From AP-15 sp963787425 (GTDB lineage Bacteria; Pseudomonadota; Alphaproteobacteria; ATCC43930; CGMCC-115725): 64,000 nucleotides of DNA. The stretch spans positions 62,001-126,000 of the forward strand of contig CAWBCV010000019.1 in NCBI GenBank assembly GCA_963787425.1, in the 5' to 3' direction. Made by a program: the position numbers and the translations under genes. The notes below the pieces were generated by a model. That model made no database searches, was not told the DNA's origin, and saw only the letters and a list, made by a program, of their open reading frames with translations. How positions within the stretch are numbered: position 1 is the stretch's first letter; every line of letters begins with the position of its first letter. This document shows, in pieces, positions 25,833-35,442 of this stretch.

Positions 25833-27623
25833 ATGGCTAAGACGGTAAGCGATTTTTTTTGGGAGCGGCTTTCGGCGTGGGGCGTGAAACGGATCTTCGG
25901 GTTCCCCGGCGACGGCATCAACGGACTCATTGGCGCCCTCGCCCGCACGGGTGACCGCTTCGATTTCGTACAGGTCCGGCATGAGGAAATGGCTGCATTC
26001 ATGGCGTGCGGCCACGCCAAATTCACCGGCGAGCTGGGCGTCTGTCTCGCCACCTCAGGGCCGGGCGCCATTCACCTGCTGAACGGCCTCTACGACGCCC
26101 AGATGGATCATCAGCCGGTGCTGGCGATCGTCGGGCAGCAGGCGCTTAGCGCCCTCGGCGGCCATTATCAGCAAGAGGTCGATCTCATCTCTCTGTTTAA
26201 GGACGTCGCCGGCGAGTACGTCCATATGGCGACGACCCCGTCGCAAGTTCGCCAGCTGATCGATCGCGCCGTGCGCATCGCCAAGGCCGAGCGCACCGTC
26301 ACCTGCATCATCATGCCGAATGACCTGCAGGAAATGGATGCGGTCGAATTGCCGCCGCAAAAGCACGGCAGCATCCTGACCGGCATCGGTTACGAAGCGC
26401 CGGAAGTTTTGCCGGCCATGAGAGAGCTCGAACGCGCCGCCCGGGTGCTCAACGAGGGAAAGAGGGTCGCGGTCCTGGTCGGCGCCGGGGCGCTCCACGC
26501 CACTGATGAGGTCATTGCGACCGCCGACAAACTCGGCGCCGGGGTCGCCAAGGCGCTGCTCGGAAAGGCGGCGCTCCCCGATGATCTGCCCTTTGTGACC
26601 GGGTCGATTGGGCTGCTCGGCACTCGTCCCAGCTACGAGATGATGATGGAGTGCGACACGCTTTTCATGATCGGGTCGCGCTTTCCTTATACCGAATTCC
26701 TTCCCGAGGAAGGCCAGGCGCGCGGCGTGCAGATCGACCTCGATCCCCGCATGGTCAGCATGCGCTATCCGATAGAGGTCAACCTGATCGGCGACAGCGC
26801 CGCGACATTGCGCAAATTGCTGCCGCTTCTCGAACGCAAGCCGGACCGTTCGTGGCGCGAGACCATCGAAAAGAACATCGCCGCCTGGTGGAAGGTGCTG
26901 GAGAGCCGGGCGATGAACGACGCGAACCCGATCAATCCGCAGCGCGTGTACTGGGAATTGTCGCCTCGCCTGCCCGAGAACTGCATCATCGCCTGCGACA
27001 CCGGTTCGGGCACCAATTGGTATGCCCGCGACGTCAAGATCCGCCGCGGCATGATGGCCTCGGTCTCGGGCACGCTGGCGACGATGGGTCCCGGCATGCC
27101 GTACGCGATCGCCGCAAAATTCGCCTATCCCCATCGTCCGGTGTTGGCCCTCGTCGGCGATGGCGCGCTGCAGATGAACGGCATGAACGAGCTGATCACG
27201 GTCGCCAAGTACTGGAAGAAGTGGAGCGATCCGCGACTCGTCATCCTCGCCCTCAACAACCGCGATCTCAACCAGGTCACCTGGGAGATGCGCGCCCAGG
27301 CGGGCGACCCGAAATTCGAGGCGTCGCAGGACGTGCCCGATTTCCGCTATTCGCAGTATGCCGAGCAGCTCGGGCTGAAGGGCATTTTCGTCGATCGGCC
27401 GGATCAGCTCGGCGCCGCCTGGGAGGCTGCTTTTGCCGCCAATCGGCCGTGTGTGCTCGAGGCCTATACCGATCCCGACGTGCCGCCATTGCCGCCGCAT
27501 ATCAGCCTGAAAAATGCCAAGGCTTTCGCCTCGACCCTGATCAAAGGCGATCCGAGCGAGTGGCAGATCATCAAGGAAACCACGAAGGAGCTGGTCTCCG
27601 ATCTGCTGCCGAGCCGCAGTTGA
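25833..27623 (+). CDS. Thiamine-pyrophosphate enzyme, pyruvate oxidase-like
   Basis: 596 residues, the usual length of the POX/AHAS family. The N-terminal Pyr domain has the catalytic Glu in VRHEEMAAFMACGHAKFTG and SGPGAIHLLNGLYDAQMDH. The central domain has VAVLVGAGALHATDEV and GSIGLLGTRPSYEMM. The C-terminal PP domain has the TPP/Mg motif GDGALQMNGMNELI ending in LNNRDLNQ. Such enzymes decarboxylate 2-oxoacids, and members related to PoxB pass electrons to quinone; I cannot tell oxidase from synthase or decarboxylase by reading. It opens a six-gene plus-strand run and has FNR-type boxes upstream. Confidence 0.8.
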   Translation: MAKTVSDFFWERLSAWGVKRIFGFPGDGINGLIGALARTGDRFDFVQVRHEEMAAFMACGHAKFTGELGVCLATSGPGAIHLLNGLYDAQMDHQPVLAIVGQQALSALGGHYQQEVDLISLFKDVAGEYVHMATTPSQVRQLIDRAVRIAKAERTVTCIIMPNDLQEMDAVELPPQKHGSILTGIGYEAPEVLPAMRELERAARVLNEGKRVAVLVGAGALHATDEVIATADKLGAGVAKALLGKAALPDDLPFVTGSIGLLGTRPSYEMMMECDTLFMIGSRFPYTEFLPEEGQARGVQIDLDPRMVSMRYPIEVNLIGDSAATLRKLLPLLERKPDRSWRETIEKNIAAWWKVLESRAMNDANPINPQRVYWELSPRLPENCIIACDTGSGTNWYARDVKIRRGMMASVSGTLATMGPGMPYAIAAKFAYPHRPVLALVGDGALQMNGMNELITVAKYWKKWSDPRLVILALNNRDLNQVTWEMRAQAGDPKFEASQDVPDFRYSQYAEQLGLKGIFVDRPDQLGAAWEAAFAANRPCVLEAYTDPDVPPLPPHISLKNAKAFASTLIKGDPSEWQIIKETTKELVSDLLPSRS

Positions 27624-27637
27624 CCGGGAGCCCACTA

Positions 27638-28615
27638 ATGCGGCGTGCCGCCGGGACGATGCCGGCGCAGCCGCCGCAACCCCGCGCGGCGGCGGCGCGG
27701 CGCGTCGGCACCGGGGTGCTGTGCGTCGGCCTCGCGGCGCTCGGTGCAATCGTGATTGTTCGGCTGACCGAGCGAGCACGTGCGACGGTTCCGCAAACCG
27801 GGGCCGAGCCCGAACACATCGGGGCGGCAAGGCGGTTGAACGGCGCTGCCGCCATTCTTTCGTTCAGCGTGCTGACCGACAGCGCTCTCCAGCATTACCG
27901 GGGCGCGTTTCACAATCCGGCAATGTATATCGCGCCGACGGTCGCCGCGGCCTCGCTCGCCAACAGCCTGGATATGACCTTGACCCCGGCGCATTTCGGG
28001 CTGGCTCGGACGGCGCTGTGCGGTGTCGCCCTCGCCGCCGGCGTCACCGGCACCGGCTTTCACCTCTACAATGTTGCCAAACGCGAGGGCGGGATCGATT
28101 TCCTGAACCTGTTCTACGGCGCGCCGCTTGGGGCGCCGATGGCGATCGCTCTCGCCGGGCTGGCCGGCCTTTCGGCCTCGCGCCTGGTCCTTGAAACCGA
28201 GCGTCGGCAAGTGCCGACCCTGCTCGGCCGTCCGGCCGGGCCGCTGCTCGGCCTTGGCGCTGCGGCGGCGCTCATCGGCACCGTCTCGGAAGCGGCACTG
28301 CTCCATTTCCGCGGCGCCTTTCATGATCCCTTCATGTTCCTGCCGGTGACGGTGCCGCCGGCGACCGCCTTGCTCCTCGCCTCGGCAACGATGCGTCCCG
28401 AGCTTTTGCGATTTGCGCGGCCGCTGCTGCGGGTGACGGCCTCGCTTGGGATCGCCGGGATGGGATTTCACATCTATGGCGTGCAGCGCAACATGGGGGG
28501 CTTCTACAATTGGAGCCAGAACATCCTGCAGGGTCCACCGGTGCCGGCGCCACCCGGCTTTACTGGCGTGGCACTGGCCGGCCTTGCCGCGATCAAGCTG
28601 ATGGAAACACCATGA
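27638..28615 (+). CDS. Integral membrane protein of unknown function
   Basis: 325 residues from an ATG at 27638 with GGGAG upstream, 14 nt after the TPP gene. There are about seven to eight hydrophobic segments, beginning VGTGVLCVGLAALGAIVIV. Two internal halves look alike: SALQHYRGAFHNPAMYIAPT and ALLHFRGAFHDPFMFLPVTV, followed in each half by GTGFHLYNV or GMGFHIYGV, so it seems to be an internal duplication with conserved His residues. Those paired His could bind haem or metal. It overlaps the next gene by 4 nt (ATGA). Possibly the membrane anchor or quinone-reactive partner of the dehydrogenase encoded next; that is inference. Confidence 0.65.
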   Translation: MRRAAGTMPAQPPQPRAAAARRVGTGVLCVGLAALGAIVIVRLTERARATVPQTGAEPEHIGAARRLNGAAAILSFSVLTDSALQHYRGAFHNPAMYIAPTVAAASLANSLDMTLTPAHFGLARTALCGVALAAGVTGTGFHLYNVAKREGGIDFLNLFYGAPLGAPMAIALAGLAGLSASRLVLETERRQVPTLLGRPAGPLLGLGAAAALIGTVSEAALLHFRGAFHDPFMFLPVTVPPATALLLASATMRPELLRFARPLLRVTASLGIAGMGFHIYGVQRNMGGFYNWSQNILQGPPVPAPPGFTGVALAGLAAIKLMETP

Positions 28616-29229
28616 GCGAAGTCTTCAGGGACCGGTTTCCTACCTACGATGTTCTGGACAAACGGGACACGCCGTCCTGGAACGAGCAGACCCGTGCGGT
28701 TGTGGAAAAGCGGCTGCATCAGGTTCCCAGTCGCCGGTTCTTTACTGAAAGAGAATGGGCAATCCTGAGCGCCATATGCGACCGTCTAATCCCGCAGCCG
28801 GATCGTCGCGATGCGCCCGTTCCAATCATTCCCTTCATCGACGAAAAGCTGTTCACGAACCGGGGCGACGGCTATCGCTATGAGGACATGCCGCCGATGC
28901 GGGAGGCTTGGCGACGCGGCGTACTCGCGATTGATGAGGAGGCTCGCGCCCGCTGGGGGCAGGAATTTCGCGAGCTGCCGGCCAATCAGCAAGACGCAGT
29001 GTTGCGCGCGATCCAGCACGGCGATGTCAGGAGCGCGGCCTGGCAGGGTTTGCCGGCGAAACGCTTTTTTATGACCACCCTGCTGCGCGAGGTGACCAGC
29101 GTCTATTACGCGCACCCCGCCGCCTGGAGCGAGATCGGCTTTGGCGGCCCCGCTGCGCCCCGCGGCTATGTCCGGCTCGGCTTCGATCGCCGCGATTCCT
29201 GGGAAGCGGAAGAGCGCCATGACGGGTAG
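28612..29229 (+). CDS. Gluconate 2-dehydrogenase subunit 3-like protein
   Basis: 205 residues, ATG overlapping the previous stop. It has the family pattern FFTEREWAILSAICDRLIPQ, AIDEEARARWGQEFRELPAN, and KRFFMTTLLREVTSVYYAHP near the end. The gamma subunit of gluconate/sugar dehydrogenases normally carries a Tat signal that exports the flavoprotein partner; here the N-terminus (MSEVFRDRFPTYDVLD) has no twin-Arg signal, so the complex may be cytoplasmic-facing or depend on the membrane protein upstream. It overlaps the GMC gene by 11 nt, indicating tight coupling. Confidence 0.8.
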   Translation: MSEVFRDRFPTYDVLDKRDTPSWNEQTRAVVEKRLHQVPSRRFFTEREWAILSAICDRLIPQPDRRDAPVPIIPFIDEKLFTNRGDGYRYEDMPPMREAWRRGVLAIDEEARARWGQEFRELPANQQDAVLRAIQHGDVRSAAWQGLPAKRFFMTTLLREVTSVYYAHPAAWSEIGFGGPAAPRGYVRLGFDRRDSWEAEERHDG

Positions 29230-30850
29230 CCCGCGTGCCAAGAACGGGCGCGCCCCGGACGTCTTCCATCCGGGGGGCTGGATCCCGATGCGCTGTTATC
29301 GCGACGAGGACGAGGTCGATTTTGCGATCGTCGGGACCGGCGCCGGCGGCGGCACGCTGGCGTGCAAGCTGGCCGAGGCCGGGTTTTCTGTCGTCGCGCT
29401 CGACGCCGGCCCGTTCTGGCGGCCACTCGAGGATTTCGCTTCCGACGAATACGAGCAGCAAAAGCTCTACTGGCTCAGCGAGCGCATCACAGGCGGCGAT
29501 GATCCGATCGAGCTCGGCAGCAACAACAGCGGCCAGAGCGTCGGCGGCAGCACCGTGCACTTCACAATGGTGTCGCTGCGCGTCAATCCCGACCGCTTCA
29601 AATCGCGTTCGCGGCTCGGCTACGCGGTCGATTGGCCGGTCTCGGCCGAGGAGATGTGGCATTATTACGGGGAGGTCGAGGATGCGCTAAAGATCGCCGG
29701 GCCGGTCAGATACCCGTGGGGGCCGCCGCGCCCGCGCTATCCCTATCGCCCGCACGAAGTCAATGCCGCCGGGCTGGTGCTGGCGCGCGGCTGCGAGGCG
29801 ATCGGGATCGACTGGGCGGCGACCCCGCTGGCGACGTTGTCGGCTCCACGCGGCGCAGCCCACCCCTGTGTCTATCGCGGCTTCTGCAATATCGGCTGCG
29901 CGACCAATGCGAAGCAGAGCGCGCTCGTCACCTGGATCCCGCGCGCCATCCGCGCTGGGGCCGAAATTCGCGATCTGGCAATGGCCGGCCGCATCGAGGT
30001 CGGGCAGACCGGAAAGGCGACCGGCTTTCTCTATCACCGCGAAGGCCAATGGCGCCGCCAGCGTGCGAAAAATGTCGTGGTCGCGGGGTATGCGATCGAA
30101 ACGCCGCGGCTGCTGCTCAACTCGGCCTGCCCGCAGTTTCCGGACGGGTTGGCGAACAGCAGCGGCATGGTCGGAAAGTTTTTGATGCCGCAGTCGAACC
30201 ACGCCGTCTACGGCACGATGGAGGAGGAGATCAGGTGGTATAAGGGGCCGCCGGGTCTGGCCATTACCGAGCACTGGAACTATACGCATCACGGCAAAGA
30301 CTTCCCCGGCGGCTACTGCTATCTGAGCCAAGGCCCGCTGCCGATCAGCTGGGCTCACACGGTCACCGGCAGCCGCGGCCTGTGGGGCATGGCGCTGCGC
30401 AACGAAATGGCCAAGTACATCCACCAGGCCGGCCTGAAGATGGTCGGCGAGGTGCTGCCGCGCGCGATCAATCGCGTGGAACTTGCCGACGAGACCGACG
30501 AACTGGGTTTGCGCATCCCGCGCGTTGTCTTCTCGTATGCTGACGAGGATAAAAAGCTGTACGAGCACGCTCTGCGATCGATGGCCCAGGCCCTCGAGGC
30601 TGCCGGCGGCAAGGACCTCTGGCAGGAGGAAGACACCGCGCACATGGTCGGCACCTGCCGCATGGGCAATGATCCGAAGGACAGCGTCACCAACGCCGAC
30701 GGCCGCTGCTGGGATATTTCCAACCTATGGGTCTGTGACGGGTCGCTGTTTCCAACCAGCACCGGCGTCAACCCTTCGCTGACGATCCAGGCGCTCGCCT
30801 GCCGCACCGGCGATCGCATTCGCGAATTGGCGCGCCGTGGCGAGGTGTGA
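29219..30850 (+). CDS. GMC-family FAD oxidoreductase (gluconate/sugar dehydrogenase-type)
   Basis: 543 residues from an ATG at 29219 inside the end of the subunit-3 gene. The FAD-binding Rossmann motif is FAIVGTGAGGGTLACKLAEA. The GMC signature region follows as GQSVGGSTVHFTMVSLRVNP, a Cys-rich stretch YRGFCNIGCATNAKQSAL sits mid-protein, and the C-terminal domain has WVCDGSLFPTSTGVNPSLTI with the active-site His/Asn region. It most resembles the flavoprotein subunit of gluconate, 2-ketogluconate or sorbitol dehydrogenases. The usual triheme cytochrome c subunit is not encoded here, so electrons may go to quinone by another partner. Confidence 0.85.
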   Translation: MTGSPRAKNGRAPDVFHPGGWIPMRCYRDEDEVDFAIVGTGAGGGTLACKLAEAGFSVVALDAGPFWRPLEDFASDEYEQQKLYWLSERITGGDDPIELGSNNSGQSVGGSTVHFTMVSLRVNPDRFKSRSRLGYAVDWPVSAEEMWHYYGEVEDALKIAGPVRYPWGPPRPRYPYRPHEVNAAGLVLARGCEAIGIDWAATPLATLSAPRGAAHPCVYRGFCNIGCATNAKQSALVTWIPRAIRAGAEIRDLAMAGRIEVGQTGKATGFLYHREGQWRRQRAKNVVVAGYAIETPRLLLNSACPQFPDGLANSSGMVGKFLMPQSNHAVYGTMEEEIRWYKGPPGLAITEHWNYTHHGKDFPGGYCYLSQGPLPISWAHTVTGSRGLWGMALRNEMAKYIHQAGLKMVGEVLPRAINRVELADETDELGLRIPRVVFSYADEDKKLYEHALRSMAQALEAAGGKDLWQEEDTAHMVGTCRMGNDPKDSVTNADGRCWDISNLWVCDGSLFPTSTGVNPSLTIQALACRTGDRIRELARRGEV

Positions 30851-30857
30851 GGCATTG

Positions 30858-32315
30858 ATGGACCAGATCGAAGACTTGTCGACCGGCGAGCCTGCCGTCG
30901 CGACCCCGCCAAAACCGCCGACGCCAGGCAATGGCTGGAGCAAGACTGTTTGGCAGGGGGGCGCGGCGCTCGCCGCTCTCGGAGTGGCGGCGAGCGCGCT
31001 GGCAGTCGTCAATCGTCGCCGCGTCCCCAGGGGCGGGCGGGTTGGACCCGCCTTTGCCCCGGTGGACAAAACCCTCGCATGGGCCTCACCCGCCGTCCTA
31101 GGTGCGAGCCCGCAACGCCGCTTCTACGATGGCGGCAATCTCGACCGGGTGGTCACCGTCGAGGATCTGCGCGCGATGGCGCACCGCCGCCTACCGGGCT
31201 TTGTGCTCGAATATCTCGAAGGAGGCGCCGAGGACGAGGCAGCACTGGCGCGCAATATCGCTGCTCTTGCCGAGTGGCGCCTTCTGCACCGCTCGCTGAT
31301 CGACGTGTCGCGGCGCGATGTCTCGACCGTCCTGTTCGGCCAAAAGATGGCGATCCCGGTCGTCGTGGCGCCGACCGGCCTCAACGCGCTGTTCTGGCCG
31401 CATGCCGATTTGCGGCTGGCGGAGGCCGCAGCCGCGGCCGGCGTTCCCTACGCCCAGAGCACGATGTCGAACGACGACATGGCCAAAGTCGCCCGCGTGC
31501 GCGGGCTGCGCTACTGGTGGCAACTCTACGTCTTTGGGCCGCCCGAGGTGCATGAGAGATTGATCGAGCGTGCGCGCAACGCCGGCTGTGAGGCGCTGAT
31601 CGTCACTGTCGATGCGCAGATCCATGGCAACCAAGAGTGGTACAAGCGCACCACTTCGAGCCCGAAGTCACTGAACTGGAGCTCGCGGTTCGACGCGCTG
31701 ATGCATCCGCGCTGGCTCGCCGGCGGGATATTGACCCACGGCATGCCGAGCTTTGAAAATGTCATCGAATTCGTCCCCAACGACAGGCGCCGGTTTTTCG
31801 ACAGCGCTTATTGGATCCGCTCGCAGATGGATCGGGCATTGTCATGGGAGACGATCGCCCGGATCCGCGAACGCTGGCCGCGCAAGCTGATCATCAAGGG
31901 ACTGCTGAGCGTCGAGGACATCGTGCGCGCGGCCGAGATCGGCGCCGATGCGGTGGCGATTTCCAATCATGGCGGACGGCAGCTCGATTGGGCGGTGGCG
32001 CCGCTCGACCTTCTTCCGGCAGCGCGCCGGGCGGTCGGCGACCGCATCACTATCCTGGTCGATGGCGGCTTCCGCCGCGGCGCCGATGTGATCAAGGCGC
32101 TGGCCCTCGGCGCCGATGCGGTGTTGGTCGGGCGTGCGGCGCTCTACGGTGTCGCCGCCGCCGGGAAAGACGGGGCGAAGCGCGCGCTCGACATCCTGCG
32201 CGAGGAAATCCTGCGCGACCTCGGCCTCTTGGGCGTGCCCTCGATCGCCGAGCTCAGCCCGCGTCTGCTGGTCCATTCCGACCCGGGCCCGCACGACTTC
32301 GGAGGCTTGACGTGA
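30858..32315 (+). CDS. FMN-dependent alpha-hydroxy-acid oxidase/dehydrogenase, membrane-anchored
   Basis: 485 residues from an ATG at 30858. A single hydrophobic segment near residues 32-52 (GGAALAALGVAASALAVV) precedes the catalytic barrel. FMN and substrate residues are seen in VVVAPTGLNALFWPHADLRL, STMSNDDMAKVA, YWWQLYVFGP, the K of KLIIKGLLSVEDIVRA, the active-site His/Arg in SNHGGRQLDWAVAPLDLLP, and GGFRRGADVIKALALGADAV. The family oxidises L-lactate, glycolate or mandelate; membrane-bound members reduce quinone. It directly follows the GMC gene (7-nt gap), so the cluster handles several oxidisable carbon acids. Confidence 0.85.
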   Translation: MDQIEDLSTGEPAVATPPKPPTPGNGWSKTVWQGGAALAALGVAASALAVVNRRRVPRGGRVGPAFAPVDKTLAWASPAVLGASPQRRFYDGGNLDRVVTVEDLRAMAHRRLPGFVLEYLEGGAEDEAALARNIAALAEWRLLHRSLIDVSRRDVSTVLFGQKMAIPVVVAPTGLNALFWPHADLRLAEAAAAAGVPYAQSTMSNDDMAKVARVRGLRYWWQLYVFGPPEVHERLIERARNAGCEALIVTVDAQIHGNQEWYKRTTSSPKSLNWSSRFDALMHPRWLAGGILTHGMPSFENVIEFVPNDRRRFFDSAYWIRSQMDRALSWETIARIRERWPRKLIIKGLLSVEDIVRAAEIGADAVAISNHGGRQLDWAVAPLDLLPAARRAVGDRITILVDGGFRRGADVIKALALGADAVLVGRAALYGVAAAGKDGAKRALDILREEILRDLGLLGVPSIAELSPRLLVHSDPGPHDFGGLT

Positions 32316-32355
32316 GGGTTGGCTGATCGCGTGCCGGGATGGAGATCGACTGGCC

Positions 32356-34581
32356 ATGAACAATGTGAATCGGTTCCGGCCGATGCCGTCGCACCTCATC
32401 ACCCACGAGGGACAGGCGCTGCTGATCGCCGATCTCGACGGCCTTATCGGCGGCGGCATCGCGGGCTTTTATTATCGGCAGACCCGGTTTTTGTCGAGAA
32501 TGCGCTTCGCGCTCGATGGCATTGCGCCGCTGGCCGTATCGGCCAACCCGGTCGACAGCTATTCGTCCATCGCCTATTACCTCGCGGCCTCCCCCGCCGG
32601 CAAAGAGGCGGGTCCACAGCCGGACAACGGCGGAAAAGGCGGCGGCGAGATGGTCCGCCACGGGATCGAGGTGCAGATCAACCGCTTTGTCGGCGGCGCT
32701 CTGCACCACGATCTCTATGTGACCAATCACGCCCTGGCTCCGGTGACCGTCGTGATGTGCTGGGAGCTGGATGCCGATTTCGCGGACCGGTCCGAAGCCG
32801 AAGGGGGAGAGCGCCAGCAAAACGCGCCCGTCGAGCGCCAGTGGAGATTGCGCGAGGCCTGCGGCGTACTTGCTTTCCACTACCGTCATCCGCAGCTCCG
32901 CCACGCTGCCGAGGTCTGCTTTTCCGGGACTGGCGATTTGACCGAGAAGGGTGGCGTCGTCTACTGGACGCTGAACCTGCTGCCGAAGCAGCCAGTGAGC
33001 CTCAGTCTCGACGTCGTGCCGGTCTTCTGTGGGGAACCTGTCGCGCTGCGCTACGGCAGCGACGCGTTCGATGTTCCGCCGATTGGCGTTACACCCGAAG
33101 CGGATCTGAAAATGTCGGCCAGCAACGCTCAGGTGCAGCGCGCCTGGGACCGCGCAGTCTCGGACCTTACCTCCCTGGCGCTGCTCGAGGGCGAAGGCGA
33201 CGAGCGGCGGACCCCGGCGGCGGGCATCCCGAAATATGTCGCGCTATTCGGCCGCGACGTTTTGATGACGGCGTTCCAGGCAAGCCTTCCCGCCCCCGCG
33301 ATGATGCGCGGAAGCCTTGGCCTGATTGCCAAATGGAATGCCACGAAATACGACGAGCGGTATGACGAGGAACCGGGGCGGGTTATTCACCAGCACCAGC
33401 TGAGCCCTTTGGCGCTCCTCGAAAAGAACCCCTTTCTTCACTACTACGGCGATTACTCCGCTCCCGGATTGTTTCTGATCGACCTCGCTTGGGATCTGGC
33501 GCTGACCGGCGAGAAGCAATTTTTTCTGTCGATGCGAGACAAGGCGCTGCAGACCCTCGAGTGGATGGATCGCGACGGGGACCGGGACGGCGACGGTTTT
33601 TACGAATACGCGACCAAGGCTGGATCGTGGGGCGAGAAGAACCAGGGCTGGAAGGATTCTTCGGACGCCATCCTCTACGAAGATGGGCGGATGGTCGAAA
33701 ATCCGATCGCTGTGGTTGAGATCCAGGGTTGTTATTACGCGGCCAAACAGCTCCTAGGGCTTGCTTTTGCGTCGCTCGGCGAGGAGCGCCGGGCGACCGA
33801 GCTGCTCGCCCAAGCCGAGCGGCTGAAGCAGCGCTTTAACGAGACATTCTGGATGCCGGAGCACCAGTATTTCGCGCTGGCTCTCGATCCGGACAAAAAT
33901 CTCGTGCGGAGCATCGCTGCGGATCCGGGGCAATGCCTCGCCTATGGGATCATCGACGACGACAAGGCTGAAGCCGTCGCCGGCCGGCTGATGATGCCGG
34001 ATCTGTTCAGCGGCTGGGGTATTCGCACACTGTCAAGTGGGCACCCCGCATTCAACCCCTTTGGATATCATATCGGCTCGGTGTGGCCCGCCTCCAATAG
34101 CATGATCGGTTTCGGGCTGAAGCGGTACGGCTTCAACGCGCAGCTGCATCGTTTGGCCAAAGGAATCTTCGATACTACGCGGATATTCGATCTCGACCGG
34201 CTTCCCGAGGTGTTCGGTGGGCAAGCGCGGGATCGCCGGCACCCGCATCCCGGCATCTATCCGCAGGCCTGTTCGCCGCAGGCCTGGTCGGCCGGGGCGA
34301 TCGCGCTGCTCGTGCAATCGATGCTCGGCCTGCTCCCGGTAGCGCCGCGGCACACCCTGATTATTGACCCCGATTTGCCCGAATGGCTCCCCGAGCTCTC
34401 GCTGACCAACATTCGCATCGGGAACGCGCGGCTAGGTCTGCGTTTTCGCCGCGACGGCTCGGGTTATACCCATCACGAGATCATCGACCAGCAGGGCCCG
34501 CTGTGCATTAATCGGCCAGCGACGCACGCCACCGCGGTCGATCGGTTCGCGCGATACGTGCAGGAGGTGGTCTCGGGCTGA
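32356..34581 (+). CDS. Glycogen-debranching/amylo-alpha-1,6-glucosidase-like protein
   Basis: 741 residues from an ATG at 32356. The N-terminal domain is the debranching-enzyme N-terminal type (HLITHEGQALLIADLDGLIG, FYYRQTRFLSRMRFALDGIA). The C-terminal two thirds form an alpha/alpha toroid: FGRDVLMTAFQASLPAPAMM, DRDGDRDGDGFYEYATKAGS, a central QGWKDSSDAIL with a candidate catalytic Asp, and HIGSVWPASNSMIGFGLKRY. Substrate is probably an alpha-glucan or trehalose-type sugar. A GH15 glucosidase is encoded at 48080-49921, so the locus has two glucan-active enzymes. It ends the plus-strand run and faces the cytochrome oxidase operon. Confidence 0.78.
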   Translation: MNNVNRFRPMPSHLITHEGQALLIADLDGLIGGGIAGFYYRQTRFLSRMRFALDGIAPLAVSANPVDSYSSIAYYLAASPAGKEAGPQPDNGGKGGGEMVRHGIEVQINRFVGGALHHDLYVTNHALAPVTVVMCWELDADFADRSEAEGGERQQNAPVERQWRLREACGVLAFHYRHPQLRHAAEVCFSGTGDLTEKGGVVYWTLNLLPKQPVSLSLDVVPVFCGEPVALRYGSDAFDVPPIGVTPEADLKMSASNAQVQRAWDRAVSDLTSLALLEGEGDERRTPAAGIPKYVALFGRDVLMTAFQASLPAPAMMRGSLGLIAKWNATKYDERYDEEPGRVIHQHQLSPLALLEKNPFLHYYGDYSAPGLFLIDLAWDLALTGEKQFFLSMRDKALQTLEWMDRDGDRDGDGFYEYATKAGSWGEKNQGWKDSSDAILYEDGRMVENPIAVVEIQGCYYAAKQLLGLAFASLGEERRATELLAQAERLKQRFNETFWMPEHQYFALALDPDKNLVRSIAADPGQCLAYGIIDDDKAEAVAGRLMMPDLFSGWGIRTLSSGHPAFNPFGYHIGSVWPASNSMIGFGLKRYGFNAQLHRLAKGIFDTTRIFDLDRLPEVFGGQARDRRHPHPGIYPQACSPQAWSAGAIALLVQSMLGLLPVAPRHTLIIDPDLPEWLPELSLTNIRIGNARLGLRFRRDGSGYTHHEIIDQQGPLCINRPATHATAVDRFARYVQEVVSG

Positions 34582-35103
34582 TCTCGAGCAGCCAGACCTA
34601 CTTCTGTTCGGTAGCGGTGCCGCGATCATCCAGCACGACCTTTACGCGCCGGCCGTTCTTGGTGTTGAGCCTGCCAATGCGCATCCCGATTGACGTGGAG
34701 ATTTATGACGTCGCCGTACCCGTACCGCAACCAATGGCGGGCTGCGCTTTTGCTGATCTCGCCTCGACCCGCGGTGCGCTGCTCGCTGCCGGGAGCGCCG
34801 GGTCCGGCGGCATTTGGGGCGCCATTCTGCCTTGGCTGAGGCCCGTCGCGCTCGGATTTATTGCCGGGTTGCGTGCCGGCGGTGAGTCGGCCGATATCAC
34901 CGGGGCGCCCGGGCTGACAAAAGTCGAGGTCGCGGAGTGGCCATCCTATGCCGCCGCCGGCCCGCACCTAGCCAACACCATTGCCAACACCATTATTGCA
35001 GCAACACCCGCGCGCCTGCCAGTTACCAACTTGTCGCTCCCGTCGGTTATGACCGCCGAACACACTCAAAAACGGTGGCCGAGTCGGCAAGTTCCCGGCG
35101 ACC
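34582..35103. other. Convergent gap between debranching enzyme and oxidase operon
   Basis: 522 bp. Frames on both strands (plus 34617-35270, minus 34626-34967) have biased composition and no conserved motif. I see no strong intrinsic terminator for either operon. Confidence 0.4.
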
Positions 35104-35442
35104 CTATGGCCGCGAACTCTGGCCGCCCTCCGCCCCCGACGACGGCGGCGTTGGCCAGCCACGGCGAGTCGCGTAATCAGTCGTGCTCAGTCCATAAAGA
35201 AACAACAGCCAGAAGAAGCCGGCGCCGGCAAAAAGCCATTTCAGCGACGGCGGGCCTTTCAGCCGCATGAAGAGGATGAATACGATCGCCGCCTGCGTCG
35301 CCGCGATGCCGAACTGGATGATCGGGGCATAAACGCCGAGATGAAGAAAGGCGGTCAGCAGGCTGATGCCGGTCAGCAGCAACAGAACCAGCCACGCGAT
35401 GACGTAGAGCAGCGCTCCTTCGTCTTTGCCGGCGGATCTCAT
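35104..35442 (-). CDS. Cytochrome c oxidase subunit IV (caa3 type)
   Basis: 112 residues from an ATG at 35442 that overlaps the subunit III stop by 4 nt. Three hydrophobic helices are visible (LYVIAWLVLLLLTGISLLTA, APIIQFGIAATQAAIVFILF, WLFAGAGFFWLLFLYGLS). This matches the small CyoD/COX4-like subunit of heme-copper oxidases. It is the last gene of the respiratory operon. Confidence 0.8.
   Translation of the reverse strand: MRSAGKDEGALLYVIAWLVLLLLTGISLLTAFLHLGVYAPIIQFGIAATQAAIVFILFMRLKGPPSLKWLFAGAGFFWLLFLYGLSTTDYATRRGWPTPPSSGAEGGQSSRP

Noticed and set aside
26055..27830. 591-codon minus-strand open frame
   Set aside because: It is antisense to the TPP enzyme, Arg/His/Gly-rich with no conserved motif; a typical shadow of a GC-rich gene.
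34617..35270. 217-codon plus-strand open frame in the convergent gap
   Set aside because: Overlaps subunit IV antisense by 167 nt, has Ala/Pro/Arg bias and no family resemblance.
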